The notes under the pieces are model-generated. The model saw only the letters and a list, made by a program, of their open reading frames with translations, did not search any database and was not told where the DNA came from. DNA of 64,000 nt from Phoronis australis (taxonomy: Eukaryota; Phoronida; Phoronidae): the NCBI GenBank assembly GCA_002633005.1, contig NMRA01000215.1, forward strand, positions 616,183 through 680,182, written 5' to 3'. A program made the translations under genes and the position numbers. Numbering within the stretch: the first letter of the stretch is position 1; every line of letters starts with the position of its first letter. Below are positions 13,001 through 24,989 of this stretch, piece by piece.

Positions 13001-14047
13001 TGAACCTTCATCACTTCTGCGTACATATCTCTTTCGCTATCCGACGGCAGAAAATGCTTGCCACACACTTGATAATTTACCACTACTTTGTATGTTGGCG
13101 TGGTCGTCTAACACTGCGTTCTTCACACGAACGAGCCAAATACGGCGGAGTGTGTCATCCGTCGAAAAGCGATGAGTGCAATGGAATACCCAAAGTACGC
13201 GTGAGACGATAATGAGCACATCCCGGTACGTAGCAACCGTGCTGACTGTCTCGTAAACAAAAGCAGACGACGACCGAACTTATCGCAAAACAGACTAACT
13301 CGATAGCTTACTGCCAGGCTACATGAAAACAAAGTGACGTCATTTCCAGAAAAGGGTATGACTAATCAATTAAATTTCTGGAATCCCTAATTAAGTGAAA
13401 AAAATGGGTCTGGTATAATCAACGAACCCCATGTTTACTAAAAATGATATGGAAGTAGGTTGATTTCTCCTTCAACTCAGCACTGATCTTTGACACATGG
13501 CGTTACCCTACGCGAATTTATATATCCTTGATCAAAACGTCTTATAATGTACATGAAGTACGACGTTACAAATGAAGACATGAGTTCCTTTGGCTGATAT
13601 GTATGCAAAGCATTGACTGATCAGAAACTTCACTTTTAGCTTCATATGCACTTATAGAGGGCACATCTTTAACAATCAGGTGCTAACGCTAGGTCTGTTT
13701 CGTTCCAGGTGAAGATATGGTTTCAAAATCGTCGATACAAATGCAAGCGTCAGAGACAAGATAAAACACTAGAGTTAACGGCTATGCAACCTCCCCGCAG
13801 AGTGGCTGTCCCGGTTCTTGTGCGGGACGGCAAACCTTGTCTCGCTCGAGAAGGTCAGCAATACTCTCCACCTTACAATGTCAACCCCTTTGCTGCCTAC
13901 GGGGGATACTCTGCGCCGGCCTACAGTAACGTTAGCAATATGTCGAACACATACAATATGGCGCCCATGTCGCACAATATGGCGCCAACGACAAACTACG
14001 ACCAGCAAGCGATGTATGTGAATTCGCAAGGCTTAAGAACATGGTAG
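9763..14047 (+). CDS. Nkx2-5: Nkx2-5/tinman (NK4) class homeobox gene, 3' part (two exons)
   Basis: This is a homeodomain transcription factor of the NK2/NK4 class; family members specify heart and other mesoderm and act in the nucleus. The two exons join in frame across a GT-AG intron to give a complete homeodomain. Seen: [12 protein letters not shown] at its start, YLSAPERE in the middle, and helix 3 [14 protein letters not shown] with Tyr54, the NK2-class hallmark. An NK2-specific domain ([14 protein letters not shown]) follows about 18 residues later, then a Tyr/Asn/Met-rich tail ending GLRTW, like the GIRAW end of vertebrate Nkx2-5. NRRYKCK separates it from the Nkx2-1 and Nkx2-2 groups. 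The exon carrying the N-terminal TN motif was not found in the upstream 9.7 kb and may lie outside the window. The intron holds a microsatellite with a gap, a foldback repeat and a THAP transposon. Family assignment is firm; calling it the single NK4 orthologue is inference. Confidence 0.96.
10040..10320. repeat. CAT/CAC trinucleotide microsatellite with a 56-N gap, in the Nkx2-5 intron
   Basis: Interrupted (CAT)n then (CAC)n starts about 30 bases after the homeobox 5' splice site. The assembly gap at 10184-10239 falls inside it, so its true length is unknown. The His-, Pro- and Thr-rich frames it produces are not genes. Confidence 0.95.
10184..10239. other. Assembly gap of 56 Ns
   Basis: A run of N within the trinucleotide microsatellite. 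Single Ns occur at 7676, 22448, 34314 and 45148; the first two mark direct duplications. Confidence 0.99.
10370..10851. repeat. Foldback palindrome of 21-bp repeats, in the Nkx2-5 intron
   Basis: The flanks acggtggctgtgaaaggacg (left) and its near-complement at 10820-10851 are inverted. Between them the left half is a tandem array of 21-base units (consensus AACTCTATCGATAGACTTATT) and the right half is the same array reversed, with a turning point near 10640. The whole can fold into one hairpin of about 240-bp arms. Thirteen exact TATCGATA octamers are present. Confidence 0.92.
12040..13475 (-). mobile_element. THAP-domain DNA transposon, copy A (degenerate), in the Nkx2-5 intron
   Basis: The ends are inverted: ttaaaggagaaagcaac at the left and its complement at the right (13450-13475), each followed by a shared terminal region of about 170 bases. 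Read on the minus strand, broken frames encode the family's THAP-like block (KDDTLRRTW-like, then a C-x2-H-like FLPSD region), a Ser/Thr/Pro-rich linker (residues like [14 protein letters not shown]) and a following Cys region. Stops and frameshifts make it non-coding. It is antisense to the host gene. The same family recurs at 28.3, 36.5 and 60.6 kb. Confidence 0.8.
13709..14047 (+). CDS. Nkx2-5: Nkx2-5-like terminal exon: homeodomain residues 45 onward to stop
   Basis: The acceptor cgttccag ends at 13708 and the exon opens in phase 0 with VKIWFQNRR, completing helix 3. The exon has 112 codons and a TAG stop at 14045-14047. The NK2-specific domain is at about residues 29-47 of the exon. The remainder is rich in Tyr, Asn, Ser and Met with a local repeat ([12 protein letters not shown]). 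The tail after the homeodomain is short compared with vertebrate Nkx2-5, but the terminal GLRTW shows the natural end was reached. Confidence 0.96.
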   Translation: MKIWFQNRRYKCKRQRQDKTLELTAMQPPRRVAVPVLVRDGKPCLAREGQQYSPPYNVNPFAAYGGYSAPAYSNVSNMSNTYNMAPMSHNMAPTTNYDQQAMYVNSQGLRTW

Positions 14048-14358
14048 CACAACGTGTGCGATTTATTGTTTTGTTCCTGTACAAAGTTGTGATTTATATA
14101 TTATTCGTGTACAAAAATATGCCTTGTAGTTTTTTCATGGATCTTGATTTATTTGGCTGTTCTCACTGAATGGTTTTACTTACGATCGTTCGCTGTGTTC
14201 CGTAGTCCAAGAGCGAGATCAAGCAAGACCACGCAAAATCACGTTAGTAAAAGGCAAGTCAAGTTTTGGAAATAACCTCAAGACCTTGACTTTATAATGT
14301 AGCAAAATGGCCGCCACCGACGTGATTGGAACACGAGGCTAGAATATTGACTTATGGG

Positions 14359-14364
14359 AATAAA
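14359..14364 (+). other. Candidate poly(A) signal for the Nkx2-5-like gene
   Basis: AATAAA about 310 bases after the stop codon is the first canonical hexamer downstream. It would give a 3' UTR of roughly 330 bases. The next AATAAA is near 15192. Its use is inferred only from position. Confidence 0.45.
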
Positions 14365-16487
14365 CTCGTTATATCTGCGCTATAAGTTAAGATTTCTCGC
14401 CACGAGTATCTCTTGTGTCGTATGCTGTGCAACTCGTATCTGATCGTGAACTCAGACTCGTGAAGCAGGTGCATTGCAAGATATTCTGTAATCCTCCACA
14501 AATGCCCTTCCTCTAGGTCTGCAACTAGAGTTCGTGTGTGTCACCTGACATTTAAACATTGGCACTGCCTTTAGTGTCGCCAGTTTCAGTGAAATTTGGA
14601 TTAATATTAGTGGCAAAACTGCGTGCGATTTGAAATTTATAACAACGTATGTGAGGCAATGCTGATTTCTGCTAAGATTGAACATGTATGGAATCTTGTA
14701 GGACGGTCAGCTATCTGAATTTTACGTTGACCAACTGTTAATATGTGGATACGAGTGTATTGTGGTTTTCAACGTATCATTGAGTACCTAATTCTTGTTC
14801 GAGCAAATGCATTGCACACTTTGAGTTAAAGTTGGGTGCAGTTTTCTTTTTAAATGTAACTTCTAAAACACGTTTTTGAAAGAGCTTTTTCGATCGATCA
14901 CGCTTAGTAAGGAGCGTTACATTTATGCCTCTAAATTTTGGATTAGGTGAATGAGTCTGAGTCATACGGAAATCTGAAAACAAAGAATTTTCCTGTACCC
15001 CTGAAATCGTGGTATAAAAATGACCAAATGATTGGTGGCTGCGTCTCTAGGAGATCGACATTTGGGACGTCATCATAGGAACATGAAAACGGAGGTCAAT
15101 GATCTTACTCTCAAACGGAAGACTCTGGTATCGCCTGCTTGTGGAATGCACTTTTTTGGTGGAAGCATCTAATCTCAACATTCTTCCGCTTTAATAAAGG
15201 TGTCTCTATGTATTGGAACTTTATGTAATCTTCCAATTGACGCATGATGAAAAAAACTGGTATAATTGTATTGTTTTAAGAAACTACTGTCATATACGTG
15301 TTATGATACTGATGGCGACGCTAACGCCGGACGCAGAAAAAACGCCAGATAATCAGGATACTACGGCTAGATTTGGATTATTTTAGCATAAACACTGATT
15401 GCAAAACAGTCTAAAGTACTTTGTATTTGTCTCATTATTTATCTAATAAAATATTTCTCAACATTACACCGTGTGCACTTTGCGTGGAGCTGCGAGCACA
15501 GGCTGCGAAGCGTGAATCAAGAGACATCCCCAGAATATTAGGAACTTTTCGTGAAGTACAGTGCCCTCTGTATTTGCGTTTTAGTACCAATTTACTTAAG
15601 TTTATCAAAGTAACCGTAGACAGTTAACTTAGCTGGTGCGCATTTGTTGCGTCATCAGAAAAACTAAAACACGCAAGTTTTACTCAGTTAATTTTGAAAA
15701 AAAATGACGTGACGCCAACAGTATCATTTGGACATACGTTTAAGTTCTAATACATGTAAGCCGTTGTCGACAAGTGCATTTAAACAAATAACTATAAAAC
15801 TACAGAAATAAACTCCAAAAGTATTTATTTTCTTAAAGTCGGAAGCATGTAGACTACGATTTTTAAATTCATACCAATCTGCTGTTTTCGGAAAGTATCG
15901 CAAATTAGGTAAACATTTCCTAGCAAAACAACGGTATCAACAATGACGCCAAATTTCATTTCGTAAATGAAATCTCAAAAAAAACTTTGTTGCAGGTTTC
16001 TGAAATATCAGTTCGTTTTCGTTTTAAATGGATGTTCTTGGCGAGAACAGCTATTTTCTGACATCAGCCTTTGCCTCTGAGGATTCGAATCTGAAATCCC
16101 CGCGATCGCAGTCAAACGCACTCCTAGCCTAGCTCAATACCAGCCGATAAATGACAAACACTGGTCAAGTCACCGGCCTTAGATTCAGCGAATATCTGAC
16201 AAACAACGGTGAGGATTGGCGATTTGCGATAAAATCACAAAATGGGATTTTGTATTTCTTGTTTTGTACATGTAGCTCTGGTCAAAGCTAGTAACTTCAA
16301 GAAGTCTATCCCCAAAAATGTGTTAAAGTCTGCGGTAAAACGGAAAATGTCTATTAAAGTACATAATTTATAGTCTCATACTCTGTAACCCTTGTTGCAA
16401 TAGTGAAACCTTTAAAAACAATTTCTATATAACAGCGTTTCAGAAAACAGTACATAACTTGAAGTATAGTTCGGTAGTAGCCCATCG
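14365..16487. other. No gene recognised
   Basis: Downstream of Nkx2-5. Only short frames, no domain motifs and no clear repeat. Confidence 0.6.
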
Positions 16488-16625
16488 TTTACACAAACTT
16501 CGTTAAAGATAAGACTAGACTTTTTTGTTAGCGAGCTTGATACTGTTCCAAAATTACCAACGTGCTAGTATCAAGCTCGCTAACAAAAAGTCTAGTCGTG
16601 TCTTTAACGAGATTTGTGTAAATTG
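16488..16625. repeat. Hairpin (MITE-like) palindrome
   Basis: Inverted arms of about 58 bases (left 16488-16545, right 16566-16625) share ttgttagcgagcttgatact and its complement with few mismatches around a short loop. A diverged single arm occurs at about 35495-35560. No coding capacity. Confidence 0.85.
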
Positions 16626-16806
16626 AAGTATGTGGAAATTATTTCATATAAATCCGAACAACCATTTCTGATATATGGCGTTAGGAATTCAGCCAAATTT
16701 GTACATAGTTATAGGATCTTTCGGAACCTAAGAGATGTCCAATACAGCCATTCTCGTTGTGTAGTATCTGACATGGACGAGCTTACATGGACGCATCCAG
16801 CCTAAA

Positions 16807-17050
16807 AAATGGGGGCGGGGGGCTCGAATTTTTGAAAAAGTGGACTAAGATTCACGTGGTACGTTTATGGCTATGAATTGTGCATTCGCCGAATTTTGGT
16901 ACTTCTTGCCTTTTTAGTGGATTTTTGTCTCGTTTTCTATATTTCAGGAGTTTTTGTTCCCCTGAGGAAGACCCTTTTGTCCACTTCACCAAATGGGGGC
17001 TCGTTCAAGCTCCCGAGCCCCCAAACCACCCCTGTGTGCGCGCATGTCAT
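16807..17050. repeat. Dispersed G-rich repeat, copy 2
   Basis: The counterpart of 4755-5005, with ggggctcgaattt at one end and gtgtgcgcgcatg at the other. Sequence between 33350 and 33540 is weakly related. Confidence 0.7.
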
Positions 17051-17689
17051 GTCAGGTAATTACGTTTTGGGCTAACAAAGTGTGCATGTAGTAATAACTA
17101 GAACCATGTTTTACAGCCTTTAAAATTTATTTTGTCAGAGTGCATTATGTGCATACATGTATTACAGTCATCGGTGTCGTCAGAAAGCCTACCAACCCCA
17201 GTTTCTTTCAATTCCCGTTTCGGCGATCTCCACATCTTTACCTGTAGGCAAATTCAACTGTGTTTATTATATTTGCGTATGTTCGCGTACCGTATCGGTA
17301 CCCAGTGGTGAAAGCGATTCGGCGATAAGGGGCCGCATCTTTAGAAAGTCATCATCCATTTGCTTAGTATAGAAGGTGGCGTAAAACAGAAAAGACCACA
17401 GTTAATAAAGACTTTAAATGCTCTTTCAGTGGGAACAGAGAGCCCATTTCGCGTATTAAGCCAAAAAGCATAATTGGCTATGAACTGCGATTTTTTAAAC
17501 AACTGGTGGTACCGAGTTTTTTAGTTCCTCAAAACAAGAACATCTACGTGCAGTGAGCAAAACTGATGGTGATTTTTTTTACTCAGCTCTAGCCAGGAGG
17601 TGGGGGTGAGGGGGAAGAGCACTCGTGCCAATTCTCGAAAATTCATGCTTTTCATCCTTATCAACTGGGGTGTCTTCCGATGACGCCAC

Positions 17690-18073
17690 CCTCATCATAT
17701 TGTGATCTGGCCTTTCGTACCTGGCCACGCCGGTGTCTTGATTAATGAGCGTGCAGATTACCTCGCTGGCTCATGCACCACCAACCTACCCATCTACTTA
17801 TATTCGGCTGATATTAAGCTTCTGGCCCACAAACGCACCCTCGAGCAGACTTCGTCCCAACTGGCTGAGTTCAATGATGGTAGCCGACTGCTCGAAGCCG
17901 GTATTATTTATGGCCATGCTACTAAAAGTTACAAGCAGAGCCGTGCCCGAGTGTTGTCAAATCGGATGCTTACAGGCAACGTTAGCCCTGGAGTTCTGCG
18001 CCTTCTGCTGTCACGGGGATGGTCTGGGGAGGGGATAAATGCATCAGCATGTCCCCAATGCTCCTGTCCGTGA
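17690..18073 (+). mobile_element. 3' end of an RNase H-bearing retrotransposon ORF
   Basis: The open frame begins inside WPFVPGHAGVLINERADYLA, the last motif of RNase H with its His and final Asp. It runs about 110 codons to CPQCSCP and a stop, like the Cys motif that follows RNase H in Jockey/I-type LINEs. Everything 5' of the PGHAG motif is missing, so this is a 5'-truncated insert. The frame is intact, so it is younger than the copy at 40 kb. Confidence 0.65.
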
Positions 18074-20812
18074 CATGTATTACAGGTATTCATCCTTATC
18101 GGGGGCAACGAATATGGACGTGGTGTCACAATCCAGCAAGTCGATAAATGAAGATCAAAAAATCCTTTAGGACAGCAGATTTACCAAAACAAAAGATTCT
18201 TTTACCCGCAGAATGAAAACAAGTTTGGGAACCAAATCAAAAAATCGTCTGATTTTTTTTCAATAATAAACTTCAGACAAATTTTCAATTCCAGTGGTTT
18301 TCTTAAAAGATGAGCATCTATCTGGTATCAATAGAATTTGACAGCATTTTGCCACGAAACTCAAATGACGAATGGATGCAAGGTACAGACCGTATGTTGT
18401 AACAGATATATAAATCCAGCACTTCACTCGTCCCAAACGATCATTGTGACGAGGCAAGTTTGGAACAGAAGCCGTGACGTATTGCTGTCAAGGTACACCT
18501 GCGCCCAAGTTCACTAGATATTCACATTGCCCGTATTTGTTACGGATTCTACTACCGAATGCTCTGTATTTTGGATGAAACAATAAAAAGACATTCAGTT
18601 TACGTTGAACCGTGAAACTGGTTTTCAATTGGTAAAATTACCATTTTGTCATTGTTTTTTAGCCGACATCGTAAACAGAAGCGAAGCGTCGCAGTTATTG
18701 AATCATAGCACTGTTAACCAATCGTACGTTGGCGTTGTACTCCGACACATAACGAGTCGATCTACATAATGCTATATATGGACAGAATACTTAGGTAATT
18801 CGAACAGTTTCACGTTACCCCGTCATGCCTGCCTGCAGTTTTGGAAAGGAGTAAACATGGCTGGAAATTTGTTCTAAATAGTCTGACGAAGACTTATTTT
18901 TTTACAACTTGATGTGGCATAGAGGGAAGATCTGTGGTTGAACAATGACATGGTATTCGTCTTTTCCAACAACGTGGCTATATACTGGTACACTTCCGGA
19001 TTTTTCTTTCATACTAAGTGATTCCTTGGGAGACACGAGAATTTTTCATAGAGTATTATGAGGCTTAAAATAAGCGCGGACGCCATAACTAAAAAGTACA
19101 CTTTTTAGAACATAAAAAGCTGCAAGAATGTAAGGGCTAGTCACGGAACCAACAGGTTCATTTCGGGTTTGATCACCCCTCAGGTAGCAGATTAGCTACA
19201 CCAATTCACCGGCTGTCGGGGTACATACATGTATGCTAGAATTTCGTAATGCTAATTAATGAACTGCAGTGAAAATCTTTGACAACGATTCTAACTGGTT
19301 CAAACGGGGAGTGAAGGAATCTATTCATATCTCAATCCACGGCTCCATAAAGACGGTGGGAGGTAATTTCCCAAAATCCACAACAGGCCTGAAGAGCAGC
19401 TCAACCCTGATCCTACGACACCTAGTGGACATTCTCAGGGTGAACAAGAAGGCGGATCGCCGTCGAAAGGCTCTAAGTGATGCATTTGAATTTTTGCTTT
19501 GAGTGCGGTTCATATATTTTCATTAAGGATTATAAATATATGACAAAAGCCTCTCCCATTCATGTTTCGAATTTTAACCAATTTGAACAGTCGATTGAGA
19601 GGCTAAATGTAACCACAGAGACACAGCATTGTCATTGCAATGAACGATTTTGGCGGAAAATCTACAGTTTTGATTCGGCTTACGTACGAGAGTTAATTTC
19701 TCTCACCGAAATTGGCTTCATTTGATGCCATTAGCGGTTTTGATGCTATTGCACAATTTTGGCACACCCAGTTGAAGCCGCTGCCCGCTCACAAAATCGT
19801 AAAAAGTCGATGGTGCTCGTACACGGCTTCAAAGATTCTTGCGACCCCAGAATGTTCTTAGGTTTACAAGTGTACATGTATGTTTAGAATGATTACCATG
19901 AACAACGGGTAGATGGAAGCGATATAAATCTGGGCAATGTGGAGTTGTTGAAACAGTGACAACAAGTCGATTAGTATAGTTGTGTATATGGCTCATCTTC
20001 TACCATTACATGTATACGTGTTGCGCATGAACGTTTGTTTTTATATACTTACACTCGCAGACGCGATCTTCAGCAAAAACTTCCTTCAGTGGACCTTTTA
20101 CCGTTTTCAGAATGTCACTGAAAATAACCCAATGAACCGGCGAATTAACCAAAAATAATGGTATTTTTAAAGCGAATTGAATACACGTGGTACATAGAAC
20201 ACACATTTATTGCCAAGAACGGAAATGACAAAATCAAATGCTAATAACAGGTACTTAAGCTTGTAACCGGAGTGTCCTTGAACCGTGAAACATTTGACGC
20301 TGCACAGTCCACGTGATGTTGACATTTGCAATGGTGGTTGATAAATAGTATAGAAAAAATATTCCCAGGCTTTGCTTAAAAATACAAAGTAAGAAAAATC
20401 GAATAGAGTTGACTAATGCATTTTTCGTGCTTCCAAAAACTATTTTTAAATGGCATGTCTCAGGGATATCGATAAATCAATATCTCATATACGTTTCAGG
20501 ATGTTATGAGGACGACGCAGATTTGTAATTTGGCCAACTCAACAGAACATTCATATTCTCTGAATATTGTTTTACAATAACCTGCATCTTAACATACATG
20601 TACATACGAACATATTTTTGAAAGTGCTATCAAAGAGTAAATTCAAAGGAACCTTAAATCGCCTGTATTTGAAAAACAAAATTAATGTTTCAGAACACGA
20701 GTTTAAAACGGGGAGTTGCCTCAAGTGGCTACAATAAACGAGAATTATATTGACTTGTACGTTAACACTGAAGTGTCTCAAACCTTCAATGGTTACGGTT
20801 CAATCTTATAAC
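18074..20812. other. No host gene recognised
   Basis: Apart from the retroelement tail at 19.27-19.50 kb, nothing coding or repetitive stands out. Confidence 0.55.
19266..19502 (+). mobile_element. C-terminal tail of a reverse-transcriptase element (GIY-YIG-type tail)
   Basis: The frame VKIFDNDSNWFKRGVKESIHI resembles the conserved ending (D..NWF.RG.KEA..I) found C-terminal to reverse transcriptases with a GIY-YIG-like endonuclease tail, as in Penelope-like elements. It continues to FEFLL and a stop. No upstream RT is visible, so it is a short fragment. The clade assignment is tentative. Confidence 0.45.
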
Positions 20813-21180
20813 GAGTGCGCTCGGATGAGCGACACTTGGCGAAATTAACCGAAAAGACGACGATGGGGAGGACGACGACGACGATGACGATGAAGGCGGC
20901 GATTATGAACAACACGATAACATTCATGTGACTAGCGAAGAAATCAGTAAGAACTAGGGTGCAGTCTTGTTCAATAGCCGGTAAACTGACAACAGTGCGA
21001 GAGCGCCCGTAAGAGCGACACTTGGCGAAATTAGCCGAAAAGACGACGATGGGGAGGACGACGACGACGACGACGATGACGATGAAAGCGGCGATTATGA
21101 ACAACACGATAACATTCATGTGACTAGCAAAGAAATTTGTAAGAAATAGGCTGCACTCTTGTTCAAGCTCTAACTCCGGG
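20813..21180. repeat. Two tandem 186-base units with nested GAC/GAT microsatellite
   Basis: Each unit contains gagcgacacttggcgaaatt, an expanded (GAC)n(GAT)n tract, then gaacaacacgataacattca. Because 186 is divisible by three, a hydrophobic minus-strand frame spans both units. The family recurs as two further units at 41.24-41.61 kb. Confidence 0.9.
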
Positions 21181-22154
21181 TTCCGAAGTTGTACAGAAAG
21201 CGCTTTATTTTACAGTCCTTGACTAATCGAGTTGTGAATTTAGGTCATTGACACGTGTCTATAGCGGGGATTGCAAAGGTGGTCCAGGCCAAAAAGCTAT
21301 CAAACACAAAGAAAAGAAACTGATATTGATAATGAACACTTATAGTTGTTTTCACAAGAGAATCAAAAAGTTGTTTTTTTTCCAAATAATCGCAAAAAGT
21401 CACAATGTTCATGTTCGAAGATTTGTCGTAAAAGTTAACGCTGGGCCGCAACGTTTGTTCACGTAAGCTTTATCAATATTTAAATTTTACTTTGCAAAAT
21501 CTCTACGGACACCAGACTTCACTTCACTACCAAAAATCGAAGCAACTGAGATGTTTAAAGCAATTTTACCCCAAGGTGGATGCTTAATCGCATCTTGGAA
21601 TGAGGTTTATCTATAACTTTATTTCCATTGGTGTGTTAAGAACTAATAACATGACAATTCAAATATACGAGTGGAGAAACGAGCCAAACTGTGAATCGTA
21701 AAATATTGACAGCAAGACATTTAATTAGAGATTGTGATGGCTTTAGATGATAAATGTGCTTCCGTTTCTGTTTCCGATGAAATTTGAAACTGAATGCCTC
21801 ATTGCGAATTAATCTTCACTTGGAGGTCAAGACATTTGCCGATCGAGGAACACGAGCTCAACACAAAGACTGAAGCGGTTAAAAATACAAAGCTAAAATT
21901 CGACACGTATTTGTTGCAGCATGTTTTAGAATCACACAGTTTTTAATACACATCTACTGACGTGCAATTCATAAATACGGTTATGTTTCTACAACTTTAA
22001 TTTGGCGCAAAAGTGAAGTACTATCTTACCAGTTGAACATTTTCAACAAAGGTAAACGAAAATTCTCTCTAAAGAATTAAGTAAAGTTATAAACTTTACT
22101 TCATTACTTAAAGAGTTTATACTCTACAGCTACCATAAAGAAGTACACAATGAA

Positions 22155-22742
22155 ATACGAGAATTTTGAAAAAAAATGGTAAATGACAATTTTGGTGATC
22201 GTTTTTGCTCGAAATTGTTATCATAATAAACGCAATATACCTGCAGATTGGTCTAAAATACTCCGACTTTCCGTTTCATTTTAATTAAAATCTTCATAAA
22301 ATGGATTTCAACGCAAGTTAGTACAGTCGAATCTTAAGCCCAAATAATGTTCATTCAGCGCATCTCTTAATCCATATGTTTTCAAACTATAACTTTGTTG
22401 TGATGCACCGCCAACTAAAATGGCCGCCGTAGATTGACAGCTGACCANATACGAGAATTTTGAAAAAAAAATGGTAAATGACAATTTTGGTGATCGTTTT
22501 TGCTCGAAATTGTTATCATAATAAACGCAATATACCTGCAGATTGGTCTAAAATACTCCGACTTTCCGTTTCATTTTAATTAAAATCTTCATAAAATGGA
22601 TTTCAACGCAAGTTAGTACAGTCGAATCTTAAGCCCAAATAATGTTCATTCAGCGCATCTCTTAATCCATATGTTTTCAAACTATAACTTTGTTGTGATG
22701 CACCGCCAACTAAAATGGCCGCCGTAGATTGACAGCTGACCA
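22155..22742. repeat. 293-base direct duplication around a single N (contig overlap)
   Basis: 22155-22447 is repeated at 22449-22742 with only one extra A in a homopolymer. The N at 22448 sits exactly at the junction. This is the signature of two contig ends that overlap but were not merged. Confidence 0.95.
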
Positions 22743-23272
22743 ATGCATGATGGTTATTCACTCAATTATCTTTCGACTGATGAAACTCATCCTGTATTTT
22801 GAATTGGAGAATGTAAAGGAAAGATTATCTCCAAGCATTGTGCTCTTCTGACGCGTTTCTCTCTCGGCTGGCTGGCGAGAGTGAAGCCGTCTTTAACGCG
22901 ACGCGTTTTAAAAAAACCGTCGCGTACTTGTTATAGCTCGTGTGAAAATTACTTGTTTCTTAATAAAAAGAATTATATCCATTTATAATAACTTATGTGG
23001 TAATTCTTAACTCATATTGCCTAGAAACACAGGGTGTACAAGACCATTCTGCCTAACCCTTCATGAAAAACGCTGTTGAGAGAAAAAAATTATAATTTTG
23101 GTAGAAATTTGGAAAATACTCAAATGGAATTAAGTAGTTGAAGCTAGAACACATGCTACATAGTACAGATGACAATGTACTGTACAACAGAGCCATCTCA
23201 TAGAAGATTCTAAGGAGGATCTTGGCAAGGGCAAGGGTTAACGAACAGGAAACTAACTAAGAGCTTGCCACT

Positions 23273-23463
23273 TGCATCGTGGGTAGGGAGTTATTGCATG
23301 CAAGAGTTGCGTCACGAGGTACAGCGACCAGCAAAAGGAATTGTGGGTAGAAGATACTGCTTACAAGTGTTATGTCACGAGGGATTGTGACTAGCAAGAG
23401 GAATCGTGAGTAGAAGAAACTGCTTGCAAGTTTTGTGTCACGAGGACTGACCAGCAAGTTCAC
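23273..23463. repeat. Minisatellite, three copies of about 63 bases
   Basis: Units begin near 23277, 23341 and 23404 with tcgtgggtag or close variants and each contains gtcacgag. The period is 63-64 bases. A 68-codon minus-strand frame over it is repetitive and spurious. Confidence 0.85.
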
Positions 23464-24989
23464 GGTCTCAGTACAGTGTGTTTAAATTCAAAGATTTACC
23501 AACATAATTGTCATCCAACAAGTGTCGAGTTCTACAGCTTGATATAGCAGATAAAACGTTTGATTATTTATAGTTAATTGATTGAAGTAATCTTCTTCAT
23601 TGACAGTCTACTTAATTTAACAACTTATTTTAATCAGTGGTTATTTTGTAATAAATTGATTACTGGATTTCACCATTCTCTCTCCATATACACACAAACT
23701 CAAAGCATAGAGTAGCTTCCTTTTAAACAAACCCACAGTTAACTTCTGAAAGCAAAAAAAAACTGATATGTGAGCTAACATCAGTTACAATCAACATGTT
23801 GCGTCGCAATAAAAGCATTAATGAAAAAAAATATTTTGACCATGACGAAAACTGCAGTAGCCCCAATTTTACTGAACAGGGTAAAAAGACACCTCATGAT
23901 ACGTTTTATGACAAAATAACAAACTTTCGTTTTTTTTTTAAATGAGAGTGCTTCTCAGACCCAAGTCCAGTATATCTGCTTGGTCTGTTGTGCATTTTGA
24001 AGAAAGACTTTGTGTGGTGGTGTGATGTTTGTCCAATTTGTAGTCTAAGCTCCCAGGTTCCTTCAGTGAACTACCGTTAAAACCTGATGAGCTGCCCCTA
24101 TAGGGTAAAGAAATTTTCAGAGGTATGGTTAAAATGACAGCTATACACCTTTTAAGTCCACGAACACATAAATGAATAATCAAAGTTTTAGCCAACATTT
24201 ATAAAAATTAGAAACTGTCAAAAAAACAAAACTCAATGTGTATACACATTACAAAGGACCAATTACGGACCAGTAGGCGTATTTTATCAAACATCTACAA
24301 AACTATAGATTTTTATTCCATAAAAGTACATATTTCTGAAAGTGGAAAGCTTGTAAAATTCAATTTGTGGCTTTTTACAAATCTCCAGTCAATTGTATCA
24401 CGTGACCATGTATTTATATAAAAAATAACAAAAAAGGTACAATGAAAGCACAACAAGAGTATCAACGACATGGCAAATCTTTATTTGATATAAGCATTTA
24501 AAATGAAATCTCAAAAAGGCTATTACAGTGTTCTATTTATGTATTTGTATTACTGTATGTTTTTCATGAACATCATAAAAGTCCTGGTTATTACACTCCC
24601 TCGTGTAAAAGTGGAACATTTTCAGAACAGTTCCTAAAAACCGATTGTCGAATTTTGCATAAGCCGTAGAGAATGAAAGTTTCAAATAAACGTGTTCAGC
24701 CATTTCTGAGATATGATGTTCCGAAAACGTTGTATGTTTTGATCAATTTTGGCCCTTTGACTTACTACACGATTTTTATCAAAACAGAACGAGCAAATAC
24801 TAAACCGGATGTGGAGTGCTGTGTATATGTCAGAGGTATTCGGTTAGATCGAGTTAACTGCATACACCTTTTAAAGAGGCATGGAACGCGAAACCTTGTC
24901 AAAATATCCCTTAAAGTTGTAAATATGAAAAAAATCAACAATAGTTGGTCCTCTCTGGTTCTTGTGTTTTACTGAGTACCTGAGTGTTC

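Noticed and set aside
20793-21119. 108-codon minus ORF with two Ile/Val-rich membrane-like segments
   Set aside because: It arises from the GAC/GAT tract read in reverse across two tandem units; the other locus does not keep it open.
23257-23463. 68-codon repetitive minus ORF
   Set aside because: A by-product of a 63-base minisatellite whose period is a multiple of three.
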